From the NCBI GenBank assembly GCA_014379395.1, contig JACMLV010000319.1, forward strand, positions 1 through 7,852: a DNA stretch of 7,852 nucleotides, in the 5' to 3' direction. A program made the translations under genes and the position numbers. Below are positions 1 through 6,728 of the stretch, piece by piece (position 1 is the stretch's first letter; each line of letters starts with the position of its first letter). Source of the stretch: Burkholderiaceae bacterium (lineage in GTDB: Bacteria; Pseudomonadota; Gammaproteobacteria; Burkholderiales; Burkholderiaceae_D). The notes below the pieces were generated by a model. The model saw only the letters and a list, made by a program, of their open reading frames with translations. It did not search any database and was not told the origin of the DNA.

Positions 1-436
1 CCTTGGCGGCCGGCCGCGTGGCCTGATAGCCGGCGGCGTCGATGGCGGCGATCAGCACGCCGACGTCGATCCCGCCGGCGAGCTTGACGCGCGCGCTCTC
101 GGTGGCCAGGTTGACGCTGGCCTCGATCACGCCGGGCGCCTTGCGCAGCGCCTTTTCGACCCGCCCGACGCAGGAGGCGCAGGTCATGCCGGCGATTGTG
201 AGCGTCACTTCCTCCTGCGCCAGTTGGTAGCCGGCCTGCTCGACGGCCTGCTTGAGCGCGCCGAAATCGAGCGCGACGGCGGACTCGACCCGCGCCGTCT
301 CGGTGGCCAGGTTGACGCTGACCTGATCGGCGCCGGGCACCGCCTTGAGCGCCTTTTCGACCCGGCCGACGCAGGACGCGCAGCTCATGCCATCGATGCG
401 CAGTGATTGGGAATGGGGCGTCAGAATAGTGTCCAT
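1..436 (-). CDS. copA: Copper-exporting P1B-type ATPase, N-terminal part (partial)
   Basis: Only the first 145 codons are inside the window; the frame stays open to the left edge. Reading leftward from the ATG at 436-434, the protein has two heavy-metal-associated (HMA) domains at about residues 10-78 and 79-145. Each has the Cu(I)-binding loop: GMSCASC in the first and GMTCASC in the second, both followed by VGRVEKAL. Two N-terminal HMA repeats are typical of CopA-type Cu(I) exporters of the inner membrane, which pump cytoplasmic Cu(I) to the periplasm using ATP. The membrane, phosphorylation (DKTGT) and ATP-binding parts would lie beyond position 1 and are not seen. The start is chosen because it lies about 35-40 bases below a CueR-type promoter and just before the first HMA domain; no clear Shine-Dalgarno is visible. 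A free-standing two-HMA chaperone is possible but less likely, since the frame has not ended after two domains. Confidence 0.88.
   Translation of the reverse strand, partial: MDTILTPHSQSLRIDGMSCASCVGRVEKALKAVPGADQVSVNLATETARVESAVALDFGALKQAVEQAGYQLAQEEVTLTIAGMTCASCVGRVEKALRKAPGVIEASVNLATESARVKLAGGIDVGVLIAAIDAAGYQATRPAAK
101..391 (-). repeat. Tandem direct repeat encoding the two HMA domains
   Basis: Blocks around 101-190 and 302-391 repeat at an offset of 201 bases (67 codons). GGTGGCCAGGTTGACGCTG is identical at 101-119 and 302-320, and the stretch around the metal-binding loop (about 150-190 and 351-391) differs at only a few bases. This is an internal duplication within the copper ATPase gene that keeps high DNA identity, as expected from recent duplication or gene conversion. 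Confidence 0.8.
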
Positions 437-477
437 GGATAGGCCAGCGAGTTGGTAGTGGCGGGGTTGGTGATACA

Positions 478-508
478 AGCATCAACCATCCCATGATGGG
501 AAGGTCAA
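478..508 (-). promoter_or_regulatory. CueR-type (MerR family) operator-promoter of copA
   Basis: On the minus strand a -35 box TTGACC (508-503) and a -10-like GATGCT (483-478) are separated by 19 bases, the long spacer characteristic of MerR-family promoters. A dyad at 505-485 fills the spacer: arms ACCTTCCCAT and ATGGGATGGT around a central C, with one mismatch. The arm ACCTTCC next to a TTGACC -35 box is the well-known CueR operator pattern of copA promoters. The known mechanism is that Cu(I)-loaded CueR distorts the over-long spacer so that RNA polymerase can initiate. No cueR gene is inside the window, so the regulator is inferred from the site. Confidence 0.88.
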
Positions 509-587
509 GCGGCATTGTAGAACATCGGCCGGCGCCGGGTCGGCGCGATGGTAGTATCCGGCTCTTCCATGAAAGCAACACCAACGC

Positions 588-592
588 AGGAG
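588..592 (+). promoter_or_regulatory. Shine-Dalgarno deciding the TTG start
   Basis: AGGAG at 588-592 is followed by CGTCGT and then TTG at 599, a six-base spacer. Neither upstream ATG (548, 569) has a comparable site. Confidence 0.6.
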
Positions 593-598
593 CGTCGT

Positions 599-1282
599 TT
601 GAAACTTGATAACTTTGGCGGGCGCATCGGCCCGGCCCTGCTAACCCTGTTGACTCTGCTCGCCAGCGCATCGGCGGCCACCGCCGCGCCCAAGCCGGCC
701 TGCCCCGACACGCTCGCGTGGGCCGACGGCACGGACATATCGAGCGAGTTCAAAACCTCGCAGTTGAAGATCGGCCTGAGCAAATTTTCCGACGCGCTGC
801 GGGTGCGCGTCGAGGACGCTCGCTCGACCAGGGAATTGATCCTGCTGGCCGGCGTGGGCGGCCTGACGCGCGCGCCGCACGCCGTCCATCCCGACGAGTT
901 CATGGGCCTCGACATGGTCGCCGGGATTCCATTGCAATACCTGCAGTGGCGGGTGCCCCATCCGTGCAAGCTCGACGCCGAAACGGCGCTCGATTTCGAT
1001 TTTCCGCAGAACGCCGTGCCGGGCCTCCCGGCGTCGCACGTGAGCGGTGTGCTCAGGCGCAGCGGGGCCAGCATTTCCTATGCGTTGAAAATGCGCGGCC
1101 AGTCGCAGGCCGAGCAGCAGGAATACGAGGGCGCGTGGTCGTACCGGGGGCCGGCAAAACCGATCGACGACGCGACCGATATCCGGGACTGGCAAGTGTA
1201 TCGACAGGACGAGGCCGCCGCCGCCGCGCGCTTCGACACGGTCGGCGCCTTGCGCGCCGACGCGCGCAAGTCCAAGCGATAG
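599..1282 (+). CDS. Predicted exported protein of unknown function (TTG start)
   Basis: I do not recognise the family. With a TTG start at 599 the product is 227 residues. It begins MKLDNFGGRIGPALL and continues with a hydrophobic run rich in Leu and Ala, ending in ASA or ATA just before APKPAC. This fits a Sec signal peptide cleaved at about residue 26 or 29. The TTG is preferred over the in-frame ATGs at 548 and 569 because AGGAG lies six bases before it (588-592), and because the earlier starts put a charged 17- or 10-residue extension before the signal peptide. The mature part has only two cysteines (about residues 35 and 123), which could form a disulfide in the periplasm. There are no further membrane helices or clear enzyme motifs. 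The tail is basic (ADARKSKR). The gene ends 10 bases from the convergent HD-GYP gene, leaving no room for a terminator of its own. It is divergent from copA, but no copper-binding motif is visible. Confidence 0.7.
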   Translation: MKLDNFGGRIGPALLTLLTLLASASAATAAPKPACPDTLAWADGTDISSEFKTSQLKIGLSKFSDALRVRVEDARSTRELILLAGVGGLTRAPHAVHPDEFMGLDMVAGIPLQYLQWRVPHPCKLDAETALDFDFPQNAVPGLPASHVSGVLRRSGASISYALKMRGQSQAEQQEYEGAWSYRGPAKPIDDATDIRDWQVYRQDEAAAAARFDTVGALRADARKSKR

Positions 1283-1292
1283 CGCGCGATCG

Positions 1293-2912
1293 TTACGGCG
1301 TGTAGCCGGGAATGGCCGACTCGTCGATGGCGTCGATCTGCCAGGCGTCCATGTTCTTTTCGGCGAACACCATATAAATTTTGCTGCGGATGAAGATGTC
1401 GAACAAGTCCGGGTCGATGTGGCCGTTCTGGGCGAAGTTGCCCAGGATGCGCAGCGATTCCGACAGCAGCTTGCCCTTCTTATAGGGCCGGTCGCGCGCG
1501 GTGAGCGCCTCGAAGATGTCGGCGATCGCCATCAGGCGCGCCTGCACCGACATCTGGCTCTTGGTCAGGCCGCGCGGATAGCCCTTGCCGTCCATCCGCT
1601 CGTGGTGGCCGCCGGCGTATTCCGGCACGTTTTTCAAATGCTTCGGCCACGGCAGCGCCTCCAACATGCGGATCGTCACCGAGATGTGGTTGTTGATGAC
1701 CTTGCGCTCGGCGTCGGTCAGCGTGCCGAAGCGGATGGTGAGATTGCTGGCCTCGTCGGCGTCGAGGAAGTCGGCCTCGACGCCCTCCGGATTGACCCAG
1801 CGGTACTTGGCGATGCGCAGCACCCGCTCCTGGTCCTGCGGCGCCATGCCCTCGCCGCCGACGTTGGCGCGGCGCAGGAAGGCGCGGTCGTCGGCCAGCT
1901 GCGCCAGCTCGTCTTGCAGCTCGCCGGCGATGGCGCCGGCCGCGCCGGGCTCGGCGATCTGGCGCTTCAACGCCTTGATTTCCGCGTCGCGCAGCAACAC
2001 TTCGAAGCGCGTGTCGATCAGGGCGATGCGGTCGAAGATGGTTTCCAGCTTGGTGGCCTTGTCGACCACGTGCACCGGCGTTGTGATCTTGCCACAGTCG
2101 TGCAGCAGGCCGGCCATCCACAGCTCCTTGCGGTCGGCCTCGGTCATGCGGAAATCGGCCAGCGGGCCGGTCTCGGCGTTGTGCGCCGCCTCGGCCAGCA
2201 TCATCGTCAGTTCCGGCACGAACTGGCAATGGCGCCCGGTGTAGGGCGATTTCTCGTCGATGCCGATGTTGATCAGCCGCACCAGCGCTTCGAGCAGTTC
2301 TTCGAGCTGGACGATCAGTTGCTGGTTGGTGATGGCGACGGCAGCCTGCGCCGCCAGCGCCTCGATGAAGCGCTGGTCGGTGGCGGAAAAGGCGCCGATG
2401 ACGCCCGTGTCCGGGTCCTTCGCGTTGATCAGTTGCAGCACGCCGATCAACTCGCCCTCGTGGTTGCTCATCGGCACCGTCAAAAACGATTGCGAGTGGT
2501 AGCCGAAGCGCTGGTCGAAGGCGCGCATGCCGGAAAAATTGAAGCGCTCGGCCTCGTAGACGTCGTCGATGTTGACCGACTCGCCGCGGTTGGCCGCGTA
2601 GGCCGCCACCGACGACAGGTTCTGGCGCCCCTCGGCGTCGAACAGCGGCACGCCGGGAATGTCGATCGGCTCGCCGTCGACGCCGCCCTGGTGCAGGCCG
2701 AGCGTGTCGTTGCGCGAAATGTGGAAGCACAGGCTGCGCCGGTCGGCGCTGGGGCGGTACAGGGTGCCGCCGTCGGCCCCGGTCAGGTTCTTCGCCGCCA
2801 GCAAGATGCGTTCGAGCAGGCCGGCGATGTCGTGACTGCGCCCGAGCGCGACGCTCAGTTCGGTGAGCTGGTCGAGCCGCTGGACGATTTGGGTGGGATG
2901 CAGATCTTGCAT
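1293..2912 (-). CDS. GAF plus HD-GYP domain protein, predicted c-di-GMP phosphodiesterase
   Basis: The 539-residue product has an N-terminal GAF sensor domain (about 20-200; note NIDDVYEAERF at 114-124 and GVLQLIN at 157-163) and a C-terminal HD-GYP domain (about 210-520). The HD pair is at 271-272 in LLHDCGK. Likely metal ligands are H409 (NNH), H436-H437 in GGHHER and D465 in AIADIFEAL. The signature DGKGYP is at 441-446. With HD, HH and GYP intact, hydrolysis of cyclic-di-GMP is the expected cytoplasmic activity, with the GAF domain tuning it through a ligand I cannot name. The distance from HD (271) to the next metal histidine (409) is about 138 residues. In classical RpfG-type domains it is about 30, so there is an insertion of roughly 108 residues, rich in charged helices (for example EIKALKRQ), at about 285-400. 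No membrane segment or receiver domain is seen. The gene is divergent from the MBL/ATPase operon and converges on the exported-protein gene. Confidence 0.9.
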   Translation of the reverse strand: MQDLHPTQIVQRLDQLTELSVALGRSHDIAGLLERILLAAKNLTGADGGTLYRPSADRRSLCFHISRNDTLGLHQGGVDGEPIDIPGVPLFDAEGRQNLSSVAAYAANRGESVNIDDVYEAERFNFSGMRAFDQRFGYHSQSFLTVPMSNHEGELIGVLQLINAKDPDTGVIGAFSATDQRFIEALAAQAAVAITNQQLIVQLEELLEALVRLINIGIDEKSPYTGRHCQFVPELTMMLAEAAHNAETGPLADFRMTEADRKELWMAGLLHDCGKITTPVHVVDKATKLETIFDRIALIDTRFEVLLRDAEIKALKRQIAEPGAAGAIAGELQDELAQLADDRAFLRRANVGGEGMAPQDQERVLRIAKYRWVNPEGVEADFLDADEASNLTIRFGTLTDAERKVINNHISVTIRMLEALPWPKHLKNVPEYAGGHHERMDGKGYPRGLTKSQMSVQARLMAIADIFEALTARDRPYKKGKLLSESLRILGNFAQNGHIDPDLFDIFIRSKIYMVFAEKNMDAWQIDAIDESAIPGYTP

Positions 2913-3337
2913 GAAGGATCAGCCTGAAAAAGTGAATGCCGGATCGATGGTCGGATCGCGCCGTTATTGTGTTGACAATGGGCAATGCGACGCGCATGCC
3001 GCGAGTGTAGCGCCGGTGCCGGCCGCTGTACATTATTGATTGATGGAAATTTTAAATCGGCGCCGGCGAAGCGGCGTTTTCGGGCGGCGCATCGTGGGGT
3101 GAGCGGGGCCGCCGAGGCGCTTTTGCGGCCCCCGCGGGCGCGCTCGGGCGCAAAAACGGCGCCCTCCCCACCGTTTTGACATCCGCGAACGCCGTTACAA
3201 CGTTTTAGCTGAAGCGCATGAGGGCCCGGCGGCGCATTTTTTGCGGCGCGGCGAATCAAAAAAAGTTATGATCCGTTACCTCCACGACACGACCCGCGAC
3301 CATGAGGCGGGGACGGCGGGAAGCATAAGGGCGTTCA
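2913..3337. other. Divergent intergenic region between the HD-GYP gene and the MBL/ATPase operon
   Basis: No convincing gene lies here; the open frames are rich in Arg and Ala and lack ribosome sites. The region holds direct repeats GGATCG at 2941-2946 and 2953-2958, a small dyad ATTGT/ACAAT at 2966-2979, an AT-rich island at about 3028-3057, a strong GC inverted repeat at 3103-3135, and a second dyad AAAACGG/CCGTTTT at 3153-3177. TATGAT at 3267-3272 is a fair -10 candidate for the rightward operon but has no matching -35. It must contain both promoters, but I cannot place either firmly. Confidence 0.6.
3103..3135. repeat. Strong GC-rich inverted repeat in the divergent region
   Basis: GCGGGGCCGC (3103-3112) faces GCGGCCCCCGC (3125-3135) across a 12-base loop. 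Ten pairs form, with one bulged C. No T-run follows, so it is not a classical terminator. It could be a 5' leader hairpin of the rightward operon or a protein site. Confidence 0.5.
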
Positions 3338-4225
3338 ATGAAATTCAAGTTTTGGGGCGTGCGCGGATCGATCCCCTCGCCGGGACCGCGCACCGTGCGC
3401 TACGGCGGCAACACCACCTGCATCGAGGTGCGCAGCGACGACGACACCTTGATCGTGCTCGACGCCGGCACCGGCATCTTTCCGCTGGCGCAGGAGTTGA
3501 TGCAGCGCGGGGCGGTCGAGGCCAACATCTTCATCAGCCACAGCCACTGGGACCACATCCATGGCCTGCCCTTCTTCTCGCCCCTGTTCGTGCCCGGCAA
3601 CCGGGTGCGCCTGCACGGCGCGCACGACCCGGTCAGCGGCCACGGCATCGAGCACGTGATGGGGGTGCAGCTGCAAAACAGCTATTTCCCGGTCAGCGAG
3701 GCGGAAATGGACGCCGCCATCGAGTACCACACGCTGCAAGTGGGCGTGCCGCACCGGGTCGGCGACGCCACCGTCCACAACGCCCTGATGAACCATCCGG
3801 TGAGCGACCTCGGCTACCGCGTCGAATGCAACGGCAAATCGCTGTTCTTCACCGGCGACCATGAGCCGCACTACAACATCTACCCCGAGGGCGACGCGCG
3901 CCACGCCGCGTTCGGCCAACTGATCGAACAGCGCGAGCGCGACAGCGACGCCGTCATGCGCGGCGTCGACGCCCTCATCGTCGACTGCTCCTACACGCGC
4001 GACGAATATCCGGCCAAGCGCGGCTGGGGCCACGGCACCTTCGACTCGGCCTTCGCGCTGGCGCGGCGCAGCGGCGCCAAGCGCCTGTACTGCACCCACC
4101 ACGAGCCGACCCGCGGCGACGACGAACTCGAAGCCGCGTTCGCCGCCGCGCTGGCGCAGCAAGGCCCCCTGCCGCCCGGCCTGCAAGTGTTCCTCGCCTA
4201 CGAAGGCCTCGAGGTCGAATTATGA
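3338..4225 (+). CDS. MBL-fold metallo-hydrolase (GVRGSIP type)
   Basis: The 295-residue product starts MKFKFWGVRGSIPSPG and has the full metallo-beta-lactamase-fold metal set. The HxHxDH motif is SHSHWDH (H68, H70, D72, H73), followed by H153 in MNHP, the bridging D174 in FTGDHE, and a late histidine, either H232 in GHGTF or H254 in THHEP. The RYGGNTTC segment at 21-28 and the DAGTG strand at 42-46 are typical of the cytoplasmic branch related to RNase Z, PhnP and some cyclic-nucleotide phosphodiesterases. A two-zinc phosphodiesterase acting on a phosphate ester is therefore likely, but the substrate cannot be read from the sequence. There is no signal peptide. AAGG at 3327-3330 sits seven bases before the ATG. 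The stop codon overlaps the next start as ATGA (4222-4225), so it is probably translationally coupled with the GAF-ATPase gene and serves the same process. Confidence 0.9.
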   Translation: MKFKFWGVRGSIPSPGPRTVRYGGNTTCIEVRSDDDTLIVLDAGTGIFPLAQELMQRGAVEANIFISHSHWDHIHGLPFFSPLFVPGNRVRLHGAHDPVSGHGIEHVMGVQLQNSYFPVSEAEMDAAIEYHTLQVGVPHRVGDATVHNALMNHPVSDLGYRVECNGKSLFFTGDHEPHYNIYPEGDARHAAFGQLIEQRERDSDAVMRGVDALIVDCSYTRDEYPAKRGWGHGTFDSAFALARRSGAKRLYCTHHEPTRGDDELEAAFAAALAQQGPLPPGLQVFLAYEGLEVEL

Positions 4226-6612
4226 ATTCCGACGCGGCGCCGACCAGCGCGTCCCCCGCGGCGGCGGCGCTGAACGGTGCGGCGCCAACCGAGCTCGACT
4301 TGCGGCTCGACTTTTTCAAAAAGCTGCAAACGCTCACCAACCAGATCCACGCCACCAGCAATCTCGATGAAATCATGCTCGACCTGGGCATGGCGTTTTG
4401 CGACCTGTTCGACTGCGAGCGCTTCACCCTGTACGCGCTCGAGGGCGATTGCATCGTCTCCAAGGTGAAGACCGGGCTGACCTCGTTTCGCGACCTGAAG
4501 CTGCCCGTCTCGCCGCAAAGCATCGCCGGCTACGTCGCCCTGACGCGCCGCACCCTGAACCTGGCCGACGTCTACGACGAGGCCGAACTGGCGCGCCATT
4601 CGTCCGAGCTGCACTTCCAGCAAGGCGTCGACCAGCGCACCGGCTACCGCACCCGGCAAATGCTGGTCGCGCCGCTGCTGGCGGTGCAATCGAACCAGCT
4701 GCTCGGCGTGCTCCAGTTCATCAACAACCGCGCCGGCGGGCCGTTCTCGGCCATCATGGCGCAAGGCGTCAAGGAGCTGTGCGAGACGCTCTCGATCGCC
4801 TTCAGCCAGCGCATGAAGCCGCCCCAGTTCGCGCGCACCAAATACGACGCGCTGGTGGCCGACGCCGTCCTCTCGGGCGCCGAGATGGAACTGGCGACGC
4901 GCTCGGCGCGCAAGCAGGAACTGGACATCGAACAGGTGCTCGAGGCCGACTTCGACGTGCCGCAGGCCGCCATCGGCGCGGCGCTGGCGAAGTTTTTCAA
5001 AGTGCCCTACGAGCCGTTCAAGGCCACCCGCGCCAAGCCGCTGGCGCTGCTGAAAAACCTCAAACGCGGCTATCTGGAGCAAAACGGCTGGCTGCCCCTC
5101 GACGAAAACGCGGACGGCCTGACCGTGCTCGCGCTCGATCCGGAACAACTGACCGGCAACCGCATCTTCGGCCAGATCTTTCCGAAGTCGAAAGTGCAGC
5201 TGCTCGTGACCACCCGGCGCGCCTTCGAGCAGACCCTGGAACAATTCTTCGGCGCGGCGAGCGACACCGGCAGCGTCGGCGATCTGCTCTCGGGCATGGA
5301 CGCGGGCGAACCGGAGGGCGACGGCGAGGCCCCGGCCGAAGTGTCGGAGGCGATCGAAAACGAGCTGGTCAAACTGCTCAACAAAATCATCATCGACGCC
5401 TACCAGCAGGGCGTGTCCGACATCCACATCGAACCGCTGCCGGGCAAGGGCAAGACCGGCATCCGCTTCCGCAAGGACGGCTCGCTGGTGCCCTACATCG
5501 AAATCCCGGCCAGCTATCGCAGCGCGCTGGTGGCGCGCGTCAAGATCATGTGCGACCTCGACATCTCCGAGCGGCGCAAACCGCAGGACGGCAAGATCAA
5601 ATTCAAGAAATACGGCCCGCTCGACATCGAACTGCGGGTGGCCACCATCCCGTCCTCCGGCGGGGTCGAGGACATCGTCATGCGCATCCTGGCGGCGGGC
5701 GAGCCGATATCGCTCGACAAGCTCGGCGTGCTGCCCTACAACCTGGAGCGCCTGCGCGGCGCGGTCGACAAGCCCTACGGGCTGTTTTTTGTGTGCGGGC
5801 CGACCGGCTCGGGCAAGACCACCACCCTGCACTCTGTGCTGAACTACCTCAACAAGCCCGAGACCAAGATCTGGACCGTCGAAGACCCGGTCGAAATCAC
5901 CCAAAAAGGGCTGCGCCAGGTGCAGGTCAACCGCAAGGCCGGGCTCGACTTCGCCACCGTCATGCGCGCCTTCCTGCGCGCCGACCCCGACGTCATCATG
6001 GTCGGCGAAATGCGCGACAAGGAAACCGTCGGCATGGGCATCGAAGCGTCCCTGACCGGCCACCTGGTGTTCGCCACCCTGCACACCAACAGCGCACCGG
6101 AATCGATCGTGCGCCTGCTCGACATGGGCATGGATCCGCTCAACTTCGCCGACGCCCTGCTCGGCATCCTGGCGCAGCGCCTGGCCAAGCGATTGTGCGG
6201 CAGCTGCAAGACGGCCTGGCATCCCGATCAAGCCGAGATCGACGTCTTGCTGACGGAGTATTGCGAGGAGTTGCAGCACACCGAACGCTTCCTCGACGAC
6301 GCCGAAGCGGGCCGCGCGGAAGTGCTGGCCGGTTGGAAGACGCGCTACGCCGACGCCGACGGCAAGTTCACGATGTATAAGGCGGTCGGCTGCGGCGAGT
6401 GCAACCTCGGCTATCGCGGCCGGGTCGGCCTGCACGAGCTGATGCTGGGCACCGACAAGGTCAAGCGCCAGTTGCAAGAGCGCAGCCGGGTAGCCCAACT
6501 GCTCGCCGCCGCGCTGGAGGACGGCATGCTGACCTTAAAGATGGACGGCATGGAGAAGGTCTTGCTGGGCCTGACCGACATGAAGATGGTGCGCGCGGTT
6601 TGTATCAAGTGA
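4222..6612 (+). CDS. GAF-domain GspE/PilB-type secretion ATPase
   Basis: The 796-residue product fuses an N-terminal GAF domain (about 30-195; NLADVYDEAEL at 113-123, LGVLQFIN at 161-168) to a type II secretion/type IV pilus assembly ATPase. Residues about 205-345 resemble a degenerate GspE N-terminal domain (IGAALAKFFKVPYEPF at 251-266). A linker rich in Gly, Glu and Asp (about 345-375) follows, then the motor (about 376-796). The motor has Walker A GPTGSGKTTT (526-535), an Asp-box region near VEDPVE (553-558), the PulE signature LRADPDVIMVGEMRD (585-599), a His box GHLVFATLHTN (613-623), and a zinc tetracysteine C659xxC662 and C724xxC727. All key motifs are intact, so an active hexameric ATPase at the cytoplasmic face of the inner membrane is expected. 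Ordinary PilB/GspE lack the GAF domain. No platform, pilin or secretin gene is in the window, so the partner machine is unknown. It is co-transcribed with the MBL gene by ATGA overlap. Confidence 0.93.
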   Translation: MNSDAAPTSASPAAAALNGAAPTELDLRLDFFKKLQTLTNQIHATSNLDEIMLDLGMAFCDLFDCERFTLYALEGDCIVSKVKTGLTSFRDLKLPVSPQSIAGYVALTRRTLNLADVYDEAELARHSSELHFQQGVDQRTGYRTRQMLVAPLLAVQSNQLLGVLQFINNRAGGPFSAIMAQGVKELCETLSIAFSQRMKPPQFARTKYDALVADAVLSGAEMELATRSARKQELDIEQVLEADFDVPQAAIGAALAKFFKVPYEPFKATRAKPLALLKNLKRGYLEQNGWLPLDENADGLTVLALDPEQLTGNRIFGQIFPKSKVQLLVTTRRAFEQTLEQFFGAASDTGSVGDLLSGMDAGEPEGDGEAPAEVSEAIENELVKLLNKIIIDAYQQGVSDIHIEPLPGKGKTGIRFRKDGSLVPYIEIPASYRSALVARVKIMCDLDISERRKPQDGKIKFKKYGPLDIELRVATIPSSGGVEDIVMRILAAGEPISLDKLGVLPYNLERLRGAVDKPYGLFFVCGPTGSGKTTTLHSVLNYLNKPETKIWTVEDPVEITQKGLRQVQVNRKAGLDFATVMRAFLRADPDVIMVGEMRDKETVGMGIEASLTGHLVFATLHTNSAPESIVRLLDMGMDPLNFADALLGILAQRLAKRLCGSCKTAWHPDQAEIDVLLTEYCEELQHTERFLDDAEAGRAEVLAGWKTRYADADGKFTMYKAVGCGECNLGYRGRVGLHELMLGTDKVKRQLQERSRVAQLLAAALEDGMLTLKMDGMEKVLLGLTDMKMVRAVCIK

Positions 6613-6640
6613 GGCGGTTGCCGAATTCACTGGGAGATAC

Positions 6641-6720
6641 GTAGGGTGGGCACCGCTTTTGTGCCCACGCGGAAGCGTGCGTCGCGTGGGCATAAAAAGC
6701 GTACCACGGTAAGGCGCAAT
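6641..6720. repeat. Palindromic intergenic repeat with alternative hairpins
   Basis: GTAGGGTGGGCAC begins the element. GTGGGCAC (6646-6653) pairs perfectly with GTGCCCAC (6661-6668). The same middle strand also pairs with CGCGTGGGC (6683-6691) through GCCCACGCG (6663-6671), so only one of the two stems can form at a time. From memory, elements starting GTAGGGTGGGCAC with GTGCCCACGCG are common between genes in Oxalobacteraceae. The right end here (GTACCACGGTAAGGCGC) looks degenerate. It follows the ATPase gene by about 30 bases and may act as a transcription end, but there is no clean T-run after either stem. Confidence 0.65.
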
Positions 6721-6728
6721 GACGAGCT

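Noticed and set aside
2972..2977. TTGACA as a -35 box in the divergent region
   Set aside because: Nothing resembling a -10 box lies 16-18 bases downstream, and it is far from the MBL start.
1419..3033. Long open frames (over 500 codons) on the plus strand and in a second minus frame across the HD-GYP gene
   Set aside because: They are frame shadows of GC-rich codons. Their products are rich in Arg, Ala, Val and Gly repeats without domains, while the minus frame at 1293-2912 has GAF and HD-GYP motifs.
2985..3259. Small open frames on both strands in the 2913-3337 gap
   Set aside because: No ribosome sites, biased Arg/Ala composition and no recognisable pattern; treated as noncoding.
4840..5250. 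A c-di-GMP-binding MshEN domain in the N-terminal part of the ATPase
   Set aside because: The region is related to GspE N-terminal domains, but I could not find the RLGxxL-type motif pair needed for binding. Direct c-di-GMP control of the ATPase is therefore not claimed.
4198..6498. 766-codon minus-strand frame and a 660-codon plus-strand frame over the ATPase gene
   Set aside because: Same GC-codon shadow effect. The ATPase frame has all Walker and zinc motifs; the others have compositionally biased products with no motif.
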